DNA of 64,000 bases from Shewanella putrefaciens (GCF_016406305.1 NZ_CP066369.1:2498501-2562500); one strand, 5' to 3'; positions 11,336 to 22,468 are shown, counted from the stretch's first letter. The notes: generated by a model not told the origin, from the sequence alone. Made by a program: numbers and translations.

Positions 11336-12484
11336 ATGAGCCAAGTGAGCAGCATGGAAAAGACAGCAGAACCCACAGCATTAACGGCATCAACGTTAGC
11401 GCAATCGGCGCCGCTAAATTTAGCCGAGCGTCTAGCTCGCCCCGAGTTACTGGATTTAGTTCCCTACCAGAGTGCCCGCAGACTGGGCGGTCAGGGAGAT
11501 ATTTGGATCAATGCCAACGAATCGCCCTTTAATAATGTCGATACGGCAGCGCTCGATTTATCGAAATTAAATCGTTACCCAGAATGCCAACCGCCAAAGC
11601 TTATCAGTGCCTATAGCGACTATAGCGGCGTAAGCGCCAGTAAGATAGTTGCCAGCCGCGGCGCCGATGAAGCAATTGAACTATTAATTCGCGCCTTTTG
11701 TATTCCAGGCGTTGATAGTATTGCAACCTTTGGCCCGACCTACGGCATGTATGCCATCAGCGCGAACACTTTCAATGTGGGCGTTAAAGCATTAAATCTC
11801 AGCGCAGAATATGGCTTGCCGACAAGCTATGCCGAGGACGTTCGCGGCGCAAAACTGGTGTTTATCTGCAATCCTAATAATCCGACTGGGACTGTGTTAG
11901 GCAAAGCTATTATCGAGCAAGCGATCAACGCACTGCCCGATTCGCTTGTGGTGATCGACGAGGCTTATATTGAGTTTTGCCCTGAATACAGCGTGGCGGA
12001 TTTGCTGGAAAGCTATCCTAATCTGGTGGTACTGCGCACCCTGTCAAAAGCCTTCGCACTCGCTGGCGCACGCTGTGGTTTTATGCTGGCAAACGAGGCC
12101 GTAGTCGAAATCATTATGCGCGTGATTGCGCCCTATCCTGTGCCACTGCCCGTGAGTGAGGTCGCCACACAGGCGCTATCAAGCGCTGGTGTTGCACGGA
12201 TGAAACATCAGGTAAGGGAGCTCAATCAACAGGGTAAAAGACTCGCCGCGGCACTCAATCTTTATTGTGAGCAATGGGGTGGCAGAGTGCTAACACCCTA
12301 TGGCAACTATGTGCTAGCTGAATTTGATGATGTCGCCAAGGTCGCGGCGTTACTGCAAGGCAGTGGTGTTGTTGCCCGCGCCTACAAAGATCCAAGGCTT
12401 GCCAAGGCGATCCGCTTTAGCTTTAGTTCAAAGGCGGATACCGATAGCTTAGTCGCCCTTTTTGAGTCACAACGAGTTGAATAA
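11336..12484 (+). CDS. hisC: Histidinol-phosphate aminotransferase
   Basis: HisC is a PLP-dependent class II aminotransferase converting imidazole acetol phosphate to histidinol phosphate. The PLP-lysine region is LRTLSKAFALAGARCGF, and the substrate and PLP contacts NPNNPTGT and VIDEAYIEF are present. An in-frame GTG at 11327 could also start the protein; I prefer the ATG at 11336, but neither has a clear ribosome site. Relative to E. coli there is an extra N-terminal stretch of about 30 residues before the core begins at LDLVPYQSARRLG. It follows hisD by 28 bases. Confidence 0.95.
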   Translation: MSQVSSMEKTAEPTALTASTLAQSAPLNLAERLARPELLDLVPYQSARRLGGQGDIWINANESPFNNVDTAALDLSKLNRYPECQPPKLISAYSDYSGVSASKIVASRGADEAIELLIRAFCIPGVDSIATFGPTYGMYAISANTFNVGVKALNLSAEYGLPTSYAEDVRGAKLVFICNPNNPTGTVLGKAIIEQAINALPDSLVVIDEAYIEFCPEYSVADLLESYPNLVVLRTLSKAFALAGARCGFMLANEAVVEIIMRVIAPYPVPLPVSEVATQALSSAGVARMKHQVRELNQQGKRLAAALNLYCEQWGGRVLTPYGNYVLAEFDDVAKVAALLQGSGVVARAYKDPRLAKAIRFSFSSKADTDSLVALFESQRVE

Positions 12485-12513
12485 TAAAACGAACTATATT
12501 TTAAGGTAGCGCC

Positions 12514-13605
12514 ATGAACCCACAATTTATCCCGAACGTTGCACAAAAAATTCTGTTTATCGACCGCGATGGCACCTTAATTGAAGAGCCCGTCACCGAC
12601 AAACAGGTCGATAGCCTGGCGAAATTAGTGTTTGAGCCACAGGTGATCCCCGCTTTGCTACGTCTGCAAAAGGCAGGGTTTCGCTTAGTCATGGTCAGCA
12701 ATCAAGACGGCCTTGGCACACCGTCTTTCCCGCAGGAAGATTTCGACGCACCCCACAATATGATGATGCAAATCCTCAAAAGCCAAGGGGTTAACTTCGA
12801 AGATGTGGTGATTTGCCCGCACTTTAACGATGAAAATTGCAGCTGCCGTAAACCTAAGCTTGGGCTAGTAAAAGACTATCTCACCCAAGGCTGCATCGAT
12901 TTCACCCAATCGGCTGTGATTGGCGATCGCGAAACCGATGTGGAACTGGGCAATGCCATGGGCATTAAAAGCCTGAAATATCAACGCGACACTTTAGGTT
13001 GGAACGACATCGCCGATGCGCTGCTGAATAAAGGTCGCACCGCCACTGTTGTGCGTACCACCAAAGAAACCGACATTCGTGTGACTGTGGATCTCGACAG
13101 CCCCGTTAAAGGTAAAATCGACACTGGCATTGGCTTTTTCGACCACATGCTCGATCAAATTGCCACCCACGGTAATTTTAGAATGGATGTGAAAGTCGAT
13201 GGCGATCTAGAAATCGACGATCACCACAGCATCGAAGACACGGCGCTGGCCATAGGTGATGCCCTGCGCCAAGCGCTCGGCGACAAACGCGGCATTGCCC
13301 GTTTCGGCTTTAGCCTGCCGATGGACGAAGCCAAGGGCGAATGTCTGCTGGATATCTCTGGCCGCCCTTTTATCAAATTTTCGGCCGATTTTGAACGCGA
13401 GCACGTCGGCGAAATGGCCACTGAAATGGTGCCACACTTCTTCCGCTCCTTTGCCGATGGCCTGCGTTGTACGCTGCATGTATCGACCGAAGGCGATAAC
13501 GATCACCACAAGGTTGAAGCCCTATTTAAAGTGCTCGGCCGCGCGCTACGCCAAGCGGTTAAAGTCGAAGGCGATATTCTGCCATCGAGCAAAGGCGTGC
13601 TTTAA
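12514..13605 (+). CDS. hisB: Bifunctional histidinol-phosphatase / imidazoleglycerol-phosphate dehydratase
   Basis: This fused enzyme performs two steps. The N-terminal HAD-type phosphatase (to about residue 170) has the nucleophile motif FIDRDGTL and zinc-binding cysteines in [14 protein letters not shown]. The C-terminal dehydratase has the metal-binding histidine motifs [14 protein letters not shown] and [10 protein letters not shown], with VPHFFRSFA and [12 protein letters not shown] later. Its 363 residues match the enterobacterial fusion. AAGG precedes the ATG. It sits between hisC and hisH in the usual order. Confidence 0.97.
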   Translation: MNPQFIPNVAQKILFIDRDGTLIEEPVTDKQVDSLAKLVFEPQVIPALLRLQKAGFRLVMVSNQDGLGTPSFPQEDFDAPHNMMMQILKSQGVNFEDVVICPHFNDENCSCRKPKLGLVKDYLTQGCIDFTQSAVIGDRETDVELGNAMGIKSLKYQRDTLGWNDIADALLNKGRTATVVRTTKETDIRVTVDLDSPVKGKIDTGIGFFDHMLDQIATHGNFRMDVKVDGDLEIDDHHSIEDTALAIGDALRQALGDKRGIARFGFSLPMDEAKGECLLDISGRPFIKFSADFEREHVGEMATEMVPHFFRSFADGLRCTLHVSTEGDNDHHKVEALFKVLGRALRQAVKVEGDILPSSKGVL

Positions 13606-13636
13606 GGCATCAGCATAAATCGTTTAAGAGGTTAGG

Positions 13637-14407
13637 ATGCAACAAGACACTCCATTAACAGCTGGCCGGCAATTAACAGCTAGCTCGCAATTAACAGCCA
13701 ATGCATCAGCAGATGCAGAAACCGTGATCATAGACACGGGCTGTGCCAATTTAAACTCAGTACGTTTCGCCTTCGAGCGTTTAGGCGCTAAGGTATTGGT
13801 CACAGACGATAAAGCCAAAATCAAAGCAGCAAAACGTGTGGTACTGCCGGGCGTGGGTACGGCAGGAGCAGCCATGGCGTCCTTGCATGAAAAAGGCTTG
13901 GTCGAACTCATTCAAGGCCTGACTCAACCTGTGCTCGGCGTGTGCCTTGGCATGCAAATGCTCGCGGCAATTTCGAAGGAGCGCGGCGGAAAAGGTCAAG
14001 ATTGCGAGTGCTTAGGCATAATCCCAACCGACATTTGCGAGCTGGATACTGAGTTACTCAAAGCTGAAGGCTTACCTTTACCGCACATGGGCTGGAACCA
14101 ACTTAAGCTCACTACTAACTCACAAGATGCAAAAGCACCTAGCGTTCACCCGCTGTTTGCGGGCATTGAAGATGGCAGTTATGTGTATTTCGTCCACAGT
14201 TACCGCGCGCCGTTGAGCGAATTTACCTTAGCAGAATGTACTTATGGTGAAGGTTTTAGCGCCGCCATCGGCAAAGGCAACTTTATGGGCGTGCAGTTCC
14301 ACCCCGAAAAAAGTGCCGCCGTGGGCGCGCAAATTCTGCGTAACTTTTTGCTGATGGATGAAGCGCTGATGGACAAGTTGGCGCAGGAAAGACTGACCAA
14401 TGAATAA
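13637..14407 (+). CDS. hisH: Imidazole glycerol phosphate synthase, glutaminase subunit
   Basis: HisH supplies ammonia from glutamine to HisF. The class I glutamine amidotransferase nucleophile is in GVCLGMQML, and the His-Glu pair of the triad is in VQFHPEKS. At 256 residues it is longer than usual (about 196-215) because of an N-terminal extension of about 27 residues that precedes the normal start IIDTGCANLNS. The extension is built from six-residue repeats (LTAGRQ, LTASSQ, LTANAS) encoded by an 18-bp DNA repeat. GAGG five bases before the ATG at 13637 supports translation of the extension; a GTG start at the conserved position would have no ribosome site. Confidence 0.95.
   Translation: MQQDTPLTAGRQLTASSQLTANASADAETVIIDTGCANLNSVRFAFERLGAKVLVTDDKAKIKAAKRVVLPGVGTAGAAMASLHEKGLVELIQGLTQPVLGVCLGMQMLAAISKERGGKGQDCECLGIIPTDICELDTELLKAEGLPLPHMGWNQLKLTTNSQDAKAPSVHPLFAGIEDGSYVYFVHSYRAPLSEFTLAECTYGEGFSAAIGKGNFMGVQFHPEKSAAVGAQILRNFLLMDEALMDKLAQERLTNE
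13654..13707 (+). repeat. 18-bp tandem repeat in the 5' end of hisH
   Basis: Two close copies and a partial third begin at 13654, 13672 and 13690, each opening with ATTAACAGC. The first two differ at a few bases (ATTAACAGCTGGCCGGCA, ATTAACAGCTAGCTCGCA). The period is a multiple of three, so copy number changes would not shift the hisH frame. Confidence 0.8.
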
Positions 14408-14452
14408 ATTACTCATTAAAAAACTAGTTATTAATAAATTACTTATAAATAA

Positions 14453-15966
<1,514 letters not shown>

Positions 15967-15971
15967 AGCGG

Positions 15972-16046
15972 TTCTAGGTTCTAGGTTCTAGGTTCTAGGT
16001 TCTAGGTTCTAGGTTCTAGGTTCTAGGTTCTAGGTTCTAGGTTCTA
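15972..16046 (+). repeat. Ten tandem copies of a 7-bp repeat between hisF and hisI
   Basis: The heptamer TTCTAGG is repeated ten times without a mismatch from 15972 to 16041, followed by a partial copy. It begins six bases after the hisF stop and ends about 15-25 bases before the hisI start. Each copy contains the tetramer CTAG, usually scarce in gammaproteobacteria. Length variation here would change only the intercistronic distance. Confidence 0.95.
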
Positions 16047-16069
16047 CAAAGAGATTAAGAGTGAATACT

Positions 16070-16726
16070 ATGTCAACGCAAACAAACACTAAGTCGGATT
16101 TTAGCCCTGTTCAAGTTAATGAGCTGGATTGGGACAAACAGGATGGGCTTATTCCTGCCGTTATCCAAAATCATTTATCGGGCAAGGTATTAATGCTCGG
16201 TTATATGAATAAGGCCGCGCTGGAAAAAACCTTGAGCACAGGTGATGTCACCTTTTTCAGCCGCTCAAAACAGCGTTTATGGACCAAAGGTGAAACCTCG
16301 GGAAATACCCTAAAGTTGGTCGCTATCGATAAGGACTGCGATAACGACAGCCTGTTAGTGCAAGTGATCCCCAACGGCCCAACCTGCCATAAAGGCACCG
16401 AAAGTTGCTGGTTAGATGACAATGCGCATCCCTTTTTGAATAATCTCGCCAGCTTAATCGCCTCACGTAAAGGGCAAAGTGCCGATTCCAGTTACACGGC
16501 GTCTTTGTTTGCGCGCGGCACAAAACGTATCGCCCAAAAGGTTGGCGAAGAAGGTCTTGAAACCGCCCTTGCCGCCGCGACCCACGATAAGGAAGAACTG
16601 GTTAACGAAGCCTCAGATCTTATCTATCACTTGCTGGTATTACTTGAAGATCAAGATTTAAGCCTCAGTGATATCACAGCAAACTTGCTGGCAAGGCATA
16701 AAAAGGCGCTGCAGAGCAAAGCATAA
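16070..16726 (+). CDS. hisI: Bifunctional phosphoribosyl-AMP cyclohydrolase / phosphoribosyl-ATP pyrophosphatase
   Basis: The N-terminal half (to about residue 115) is the zinc-dependent cyclohydrolase with [31 protein letters not shown] and the cysteines of CDNDSLLVQ and [12 protein letters not shown]. The C-terminal half is the pyrophosphohydrolase with [31 protein letters not shown]. The two activities are the second and third steps of the pathway. An in-frame GTG at 16061 is an alternative start; both choices are three codons apart. It is the last gene of the operon and is followed by a strong terminator. Confidence 0.96.
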   Translation: MSTQTNTKSDFSPVQVNELDWDKQDGLIPAVIQNHLSGKVLMLGYMNKAALEKTLSTGDVTFFSRSKQRLWTKGETSGNTLKLVAIDKDCDNDSLLVQVIPNGPTCHKGTESCWLDDNAHPFLNNLASLIASRKGQSADSSYTASLFARGTKRIAQKVGEEGLETALAAATHDKEELVNEASDLIYHLLVLLEDQDLSLSDITANLLARHKKALQSKA

Positions 16727-16769
16727 TCTGCTTACTGACTCAGATCTCACGTCTATCGGTTTTACCGCT

Positions 16770-16810
16770 AAAAATGCCGCCTACTTAAATCAAGTCGGCG
16801 GCATTTTTTA
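16770..16810 (+). terminator. Rho-independent terminator of the his operon
   Basis: AAAAATGCCGCC (16770-16781) pairs with GGCGGCATTTTT (16797-16808) around a 15-base loop and ends in a T run, 44 bases after hisI. Confidence 0.9.
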
Positions 16811-16933
16811 TCTTGCCATAAACCTAGCGAACTCCTCTTTCCTCCCCCTCGTTGACCATAAACTCAGTATGAGTTAGGCATGTCTTTCAGCTTAGTCACA
16901 TGACAAAAAACAAACAAAATACGGTTGTAATGG

Positions 16934-16962
16934 TTGACAAGTACATCTCAGATCCCTAAGGT
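16934..16962 (+). promoter_or_regulatory. Candidate promoter with a long leader ahead of tyrP
   Basis: A consensus -35 TTGACA (16934-16939) is followed after 17 bases by a weak -10 TAAGGT (16957-16962). If it is used, the tyrP mRNA has a leader of about 410 bases. The leader (to 17381) contains several short complementary segments but no open frame or riboswitch that I recognise. No good TyrR box (TGTAAA-N6-TTTACA) is visible. Confidence 0.35.
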
Positions 16963-17381
16963 AGCCTCCGTTGCCGATGTTAAGTCCCGGCAGCAAAAAG
17001 ATTTAAGGCGCGGCTGTTCCAGCGACTCATAAAATGACTGTCTTTTAAGTAAAAAGATTAAAGAGAGCACCACCTTTGATAATCGAACCGAATTTAATCA
17101 CGGCTATCCCTGTTTACTCAACACACGCTAAGGCAAGTTTTATGTGTTTCACACCCTTTTATTATCCCTATCTGTAGCCGCAATGGCATAGATAGGCACC
17201 TCGCCTGACCTTCCATTGTGGCCATATCCTTTCGGATCCGCTGAGCGCCACTGTCTCATTTGCTTAAATCATTTTGTGCTTGAATCGTTTCACATTGAAT
17301 CGCATCAAAATCCTTTAAGGCAGTGGCTTTCGAGCTAAGTCTTTAGCTCATTTTCTTGCGACACGCTTTTGAGATCATGTT

Positions 17382-18569
17382 ATGACACAAAATAAATTTA
17401 TCGGCAGTTTGCTGCTAATTGCCGGCACCACAATCGGCGCGGGTATGCTGGCTTTGCCTATCGCATCGGCGGGACTCGGCTTTGGCACTTCCTCCGCCAT
17501 TATGCTCATCCTATGGGCGCTGATGGCCTACACGGCGCTACTCATGGTGGAAATTCACCAATTCGCGCCCAGTGATGCCAGCCTTAATCAGCTAGCCCAA
17601 GGCTTATTGGGTCGTAAGGGCCAGTTGATCGCCAATAGCGCCTTGATGTTTTTACTGTACGCCCTCTGCGCCGCCTATATAGCTGGCGGCGGCGAGCAAG
17701 TGAACCAAAAGCTGACGACTTGGCTGGGTTTGCAATTACCACCACAGGCGGGCGCAGTATTATTTACGTTGTTGGTGGGCACCATTGTCGGTTTGGGCAC
17801 CCACTGTGTGGATCTTATTAATCGCGGCCTGTTTAGCCTAAAAATCGTGGCGTTACTCTTAATGCTCGCATTATTACTACCACAGGTTGAAAGCCCACAT
17901 TTACTCGAACTTCCCCTTAACCAAGGGCTGATTATCTCGGCTATTCCGGTGATTTTTACTTCCTTTGGTTTTCACGGTTCGATTCCCTCAGTGGTGCGCT
18001 ACTTGGGCGTTGAAGTCAAAGCCCTACGCAGGATCATGCTGCTCGGCTCCGCTTTGCCATTAGTGATTTACCTTTTGTGGCAACTGGGCAGTCAAGGCGT
18101 TTTAAGCCAAAGCCAATTGCTCGAAAATCAGAGTTTATCGAGCTTTATCAATCAACTGGCAAGCGTACTGCACAGTGAATACTTAAGTAGCGCTATTAGT
18201 CTATTTGCCGATTTAGCCCTTGCGACCTCGTTTTTAGGGGTGAGTTTAGGTCTGTTCGATTTTATGGCCTCAAGCTTAAGGCAAGAAGATAATGCTACCG
18301 GTCGCAGCTTAACCGCGGCTATCACCTTTTTACCGCCCTTAGGTTTTGCCCTCTTCTACCCTCAAGGTTTTATCACAGCCCTGGGTTACGCGGCGATTGC
18401 GCTAGTGATCCTCGCCATCTTTTTACCCGTGGCCATGGTGTGGGCACAGCGCCAAACACGGGATGCAGCCAATATGCCGACGGGTTATCGCGTCATGGGC
18501 GGCAAGCTTGCCTTGGTCTTTGCCAGCATAGGTGGGATTGCGATTATTGCCGCGCAGCTATTGAGTTAG
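17382..18569 (+). CDS. tyrP: Aromatic amino acid permease, TyrP/Mtr family
   Basis: This is an inner-membrane proton symporter of the HAAAP family, most like tyrosine-specific TyrP of E. coli. The start FIGSLLLIAGTTIGAGMLALPIASAG is the family signature with the unwound first helix. The 395-residue protein is hydrophobic throughout, with about 11 predicted membrane segments; SIPSVVRYLG lies in the middle of the chain. Tyrosine, tryptophan and phenylalanine specificity cannot be separated by eye. It is a single gene after the his operon with its own terminator. Confidence 0.88.
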   Translation: MTQNKFIGSLLLIAGTTIGAGMLALPIASAGLGFGTSSAIMLILWALMAYTALLMVEIHQFAPSDASLNQLAQGLLGRKGQLIANSALMFLLYALCAAYIAGGGEQVNQKLTTWLGLQLPPQAGAVLFTLLVGTIVGLGTHCVDLINRGLFSLKIVALLLMLALLLPQVESPHLLELPLNQGLIISAIPVIFTSFGFHGSIPSVVRYLGVEVKALRRIMLLGSALPLVIYLLWQLGSQGVLSQSQLLENQSLSSFINQLASVLHSEYLSSAISLFADLALATSFLGVSLGLFDFMASSLRQEDNATGRSLTAAITFLPPLGFALFYPQGFITALGYAAIALVILAIFLPVAMVWAQRQTRDAANMPTGYRVMGGKLALVFASIGGIAIIAAQLLS

Positions 18570-18586
18570 TTAACAGTTAACGATAC

Positions 18587-18632
18587 AAGTGTCTGTAAAG
18601 TCTATATTAATGACTACAGGCACTTATTTTTA
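18587..18632 (+). terminator. Terminator after tyrP
   Basis: AAGTGTCTGTAAAGTC (18587-18602) pairs with GACTACAGGCACTT (18612-18625), with a small internal irregularity, and ATTTTTAT follows. Confidence 0.8.
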
Positions 18633-18828
18633 TGGTGGCGATCAATATTAGTCAGCTAAGTGCTTGAGTGTTAAACTGCCAAAGTACCCAGCTAACCTTG
18701 TTCTATACGCTTAATGAAGTATGGCGCTCAATATGGCGGTAACAGCCGCTCTCGATAGCAAAGTAAAATAGCAAGGTAAAATCTGTTCTGCCAAGGGGCG
18801 ATGATGATAAGGATAATATTCAAGCCAA

Positions 18829-21800
18829 ATGCCTAAGATCCACAAGCCTGCTGGCGCAAACGCCCCTCAAACTAACACGGCTAGAGTGAGAGTGAAAAAA
18901 GCCCTGCTCGCAACCACAATAACGGCCATCTTAGCGGGTGTAGCGTTAACCGTTTGGATTATGAATACCCAAGCCGAAAAACTGATCATGCAGGCGGCAA
19001 ATGTTGCCCTCGCTGGCATGGACAGCGAGCTGATTGATATTGAGCTAGGCAACAGTCAGTTAGAAGATTGGCGGATTGCCTCAGCCAATCTTAGGGTAAA
19101 TGATAGTCATATCAGGCTTAATAATCTGAATATTAAGCTAAAACTTGACTGGCCCCAGAGTTTCGCCGAGCTTAAACAGTACGGCCAAGTCTCATACCTC
19201 ACTCAAAAAATCACCCACATATCCACGGGTGATATTGAGGTCGAGTTAGGGCAATCCCTATTTGCGGCGAATCAAAGTGCCATCGATAAGCAAGGCCCCG
19301 CAGTAGCCTTAGATATCAAATCATTACCCCTTATTGATATAGGTAAAACCAGCCTCATTCTTAAAGCGCAATCTCTCAAAGCTCGATCTCTCAACGCCAA
19401 AGATGACTTGCCCGCCTATCGTTTGGTGATGGACAAGCTAAGCCTTAATGGCGCGGGGGAAATCAGCAGCGAGTTTAGCCAGGCAGGCGAAAGCATCGCC
19501 AAACTTAAAGCAACACTCGAAACCAACAAGTGGCAACTCAAGAGTCAAATCCAACTCGCGCCGCTACTGGCGAGCATTCATCAGATAAGCCTAAGGCAAA
19601 CTCAAGACAGTGTGTTAAGTTCGTTAGCTGAACTTGATACAAAGTGGCAAGCATTAGCAATTGATTTACAAGGGCAATTAGTCTCGAGCAGCAGTATCAC
19701 ATTAACTTCGGGCGAGCTTATCAGCCAGCACCAGTTAATCACGCCTAAGCTGACCTTTAATCAATTGGCTGCGCTAGAACTTGCGCCAAAACCTGCTCTC
19801 GAATTTCAAATTGCCGGGCATTTAACCGAGCTTAACCTAAAACTAGAGCCCTTTAGCTTAGCCTTGACTCCAAATGCTGCGCAGCAACAGCGATTGATGC
19901 AGCTGCTCGATAAGTCGCTGGCTAAGCCTTTAACTCAACCTTTAGCTCAGCCTTCGTCTCAATCTTTAACCCAGCCGGCAGCCAAGCCCGCTTCGGAGCA
20001 AGTGCCGGATCAGACCGCGAGCCAAATCGCTAAGCTGCTGTCAGGGCTTAAAAGCACAGATGCCCCGGTGGGATTATCGCTGACATTACCCGAAGCCTGG
20101 CATTATCCGCTGACTCACATTCAACAAGATGCACAGAGTCAACCGCTTATGAATGAGCCGCTTGAAAATAAGCCGCTTAACGTCAAGCTTCCCCAACTTC
20201 AGCTAAAAACCTTAGGCAGTAAGCTAGATACCCAAGTCGATTTGGCTAATATTGAAATCACAACATCAACCGAAGCGCTTGCCTTCAACATGGATTGGCG
20301 CCTTAACGCTAAGCAAACAAGCCCACTGCAATTATCTGAATTATGGGCGAATATGCCCCAAGATCTCAGCTGGAATACTAGTCAGTTAACCACGGCTGGG
20401 AAACTGCGTTTTAATCGGGCGCCAAACTCAACCGACTGGCAATTTATCACTGCGCCTATTGAGGCGGCAGAAACAATGCAAGCAGCAAAGCACAATGCTG
20501 GCGATACCCTGCGGTTCGCCATCGGTGGGCTTAAGTATATCAATCCCCAAGAAAAAAATGCGCCTAAATATGCCGATATGAGCCTTGGCAGTATCAGAGT
20601 ACATGCCCATGCGCCGCTTAAACTCGACTCGCAACAAATACTAAATATCAGCCCAGTACCGCACTCAGAGCCCGCATCAGATACTAAGTTAACGCTGGCC
20701 TTGCCACCTTTGACCTTAGCACTGGAGCAACTGCATATTTCGCAAACCACGCAGACACTTGTGGCTGAAACGGCTGCGGCGAAAACGCGGGTGACAGAGG
20801 CGAGCACAGATAAAAGTACGGATAAAAACACTGATAGTAATAGCAAAAGTGCTAATAACATCATCAGCAAAACCGATATGAGCGCGGGCCATTTCTCGAT
20901 TGCATTACAACAAGCCGTGTCATTTGAGCTTAAGCCCAATAATGAAGCCCCACTCGACTCACTGCTCGCCTCCCCTTGGCTGAATCAGCTTGAGTGGCGA
21001 GCCAGTCAGCTTAATATCGAAAAACAGCTCAGTAGCAAAGGCCGCAGCCGCAAAGAAACTGTGCTAAAGCTAGATACCTTAACGCTGGCACAAAGCTTAA
21101 ATTGGAAAAATAACACGCTCTTGGGTGATGAACGTTGGCAAGTCGGCACAGTTGAATTGCAAAGCCAACACAGGCTAAACCTCGCTAATGCGAATAACCC
21201 CTTAGTGCTGACGGGTCAATGGGTTGTCGATACCAGCATGACCGAGGCACTGTCTTTACTCAATCAAACCCAACCCTTGCCTGCTGAGCTTAATGTCACG
21301 GGTCATAACCAATTACAGGCGCAGTTTAAGCTGACGCAAAAGCGCGATCAGACCCAATTTGCCATGCAAATCACCCAGTCAATGACCGAACTTGAAGGTT
21401 TTTATAAGGACATCACCTTTGAGGGTGGAAAACTGCAGGCGCAATGTGAGTTCACTTGGGGCCTCTCTCATAAAAAAGAGCCGCAGGATAAAGGCTCTGT
21501 TAACAGCCTAAGTAAACTCAATTGCCCGCAAACGCGGATGACCTTTAACCTGTTTGATCCCGGCTTTCCACTCACAGATATAGAAGTGGAAGCCGATATT
21601 GCCCTGGGCAAAGATGCGCAGAAGCTGCCCGACAATTGGCTGCAACAACTTACAGGCTTAAGCGATACCGATGTTTCCATGACGGCCAAAGGTAAAGTGC
21701 TCAGTGGCCAATTTTTGCTGCCCGACTTTAATTTAAAACTACAGGATAAATCCCATGCCTATCTACTATTGCAGGGCATGAGCCTGGAAGAAGTGCTACG

Positions 21801-22212
21801 TATTCAGCCACAAATTGGTGTCTATGCCGACGGTATTTTCGATGGCGTATTACCCGTCGATTTAGTCAACGGCAAAGTCTCTATCACCGGCGGTCAATTA
21901 GCCGCCCGCGCCCCCGGCGGCTTAATCGCCATCTCGGGCAATCCCGCCGTGGATCAGATGCGCCAATCCCAACCTTACCTCGACTTTGTATTTTCGGCGT
22001 TAGAACACTTACAATACAGCCAGTTATCCAGCAGTTTTGATATGGACACTGCGGGTGATGCTAAACTGCTCGTGGAGGTGAAAGGACAAAGCCAAGGGAT
22101 TGAACGCCCAATCCACTTGAATTACTCCCATGAAGAGAACATGCTGCAATTATTCAGGAGTCTACAGATTGGTAACGATCTGCAGGATAGAATCGAAAAA
22201 TCCGTGAAGTAA
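18829..22212 (+). CDS. ydbH: AsmA-like intermembrane lipid-transport protein YdbH
   Basis: YdbH belongs with TamB and YhdP to the AsmA-like proteins thought to carry phospholipids from inner to outer membrane; in E. coli it bridges the envelope together with the lipoprotein YnbE. The 1127-residue protein has one N-terminal membrane anchor at about residues 25-45 (ALLATTITAILAGVALTVWIM), then a long periplasmic region of alternating beta strands. The C-terminal conserved part contains YADGIFDGVLPVDLVNGKVSI and GGLIAISG. It is about 250 residues longer than the E. coli protein (879 as I recall). Two low-complexity insertions, Gln/Pro/Ser-rich at about 360-400 and Thr/Lys/Ser-rich at about 645-677, explain part of this. 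ynbE and ydbL follow in the same operon, which fixes the identity. Confidence 0.9.
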   Translation: MPKIHKPAGANAPQTNTARVRVKKALLATTITAILAGVALTVWIMNTQAEKLIMQAANVALAGMDSELIDIELGNSQLEDWRIASANLRVNDSHIRLNNLNIKLKLDWPQSFAELKQYGQVSYLTQKITHISTGDIEVELGQSLFAANQSAIDKQGPAVALDIKSLPLIDIGKTSLILKAQSLKARSLNAKDDLPAYRLVMDKLSLNGAGEISSEFSQAGESIAKLKATLETNKWQLKSQIQLAPLLASIHQISLRQTQDSVLSSLAELDTKWQALAIDLQGQLVSSSSITLTSGELISQHQLITPKLTFNQLAALELAPKPALEFQIAGHLTELNLKLEPFSLALTPNAAQQQRLMQLLDKSLAKPLTQPLAQPSSQSLTQPAAKPASEQVPDQTASQIAKLLSGLKSTDAPVGLSLTLPEAWHYPLTHIQQDAQSQPLMNEPLENKPLNVKLPQLQLKTLGSKLDTQVDLANIEITTSTEALAFNMDWRLNAKQTSPLQLSELWANMPQDLSWNTSQLTTAGKLRFNRAPNSTDWQFITAPIEAAETMQAAKHNAGDTLRFAIGGLKYINPQEKNAPKYADMSLGSIRVHAHAPLKLDSQQILNISPVPHSEPASDTKLTLALPPLTLALEQLHISQTTQTLVAETAAAKTRVTEASTDKSTDKNTDSNSKSANNIISKTDMSAGHFSIALQQAVSFELKPNNEAPLDSLLASPWLNQLEWRASQLNIEKQLSSKGRSRKETVLKLDTLTLAQSLNWKNNTLLGDERWQVGTVELQSQHRLNLANANNPLVLTGQWVVDTSMTEALSLLNQTQPLPAELNVTGHNQLQAQFKLTQKRDQTQFAMQITQSMTELEGFYKDITFEGGKLQAQCEFTWGLSHKKEPQDKGSVNSLSKLNCPQTRMTFNLFDPGFPLTDIEVEADIALGKDAQKLPDNWLQQLTGLSDTDVSMTAKGKVLSGQFLLPDFNLKLQDKSHAYLLLQGMSLEEVLRIQPQIGVYADGIFDGVLPVDLVNGKVSITGGQLAARAPGGLIAISGNPAVDQMRQSQPYLDFVFSALEHLQYSQLSSSFDMDTAGDAKLLVEVKGQSQGIERPIHLNYSHEENMLQLFRSLQIGNDLQDRIEKSVK

Positions 22213-22225
22213 TAAGGAAATATCA

Positions 22226-22444
22226 TTGAAAATTATTCAATTACAGCAAATTAGCCTAAATGCCCGAAGCGCTCTTGTCGCCTTGGCTGCACTTGCCATA
22301 TTGCCGGGCTGCGCCCCCACAGTCAAAATTGAACCGCCGGATAAACCTATCGTTATCAATCTCAATGTGAAAATTGAACACGAAATAAAAATCAAAGTGG
22401 ATAAGGAGCTAGATCAGCTTCTGTCAGATGAGCAGTTGTTCTAA
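22226..22444 (+). CDS. ynbE: Outer-membrane lipoprotein YnbE
   Basis: This is a 72-residue lipoprotein: an N-terminal signal ending in the lipobox LPGC with Cys29 as the lipidated residue, then APTVKIEPPDKPIVINLNVKIEHEIKIKVDKELDQLL. The short beta-prone tail is the part that in E. coli stacks on the C-terminus of YdbH to complete the intermembrane bridge. The frame starts at 22226 with a non-ATG codon (TTG); the next methionine is absent, so a TTG start with the upstream AAGGAAATA as ribosome site is likely. It lies 13 bases after ydbH. Confidence 0.88.
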   Translation: MKIIQLQQISLNARSALVALAALAILPGCAPTVKIEPPDKPIVINLNVKIEHEIKIKVDKELDQLLSDEQLF

Positions 22445-22468
22445 TTACATCAGAATTGAGGAATCACT

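Noticed and set aside
16961..17080. Lysine riboswitch-like GGCGCG stretch before tyrP
   Set aside because: Only a short match; the other conserved L-box blocks are missing and the gene is an aromatic amino acid permease.
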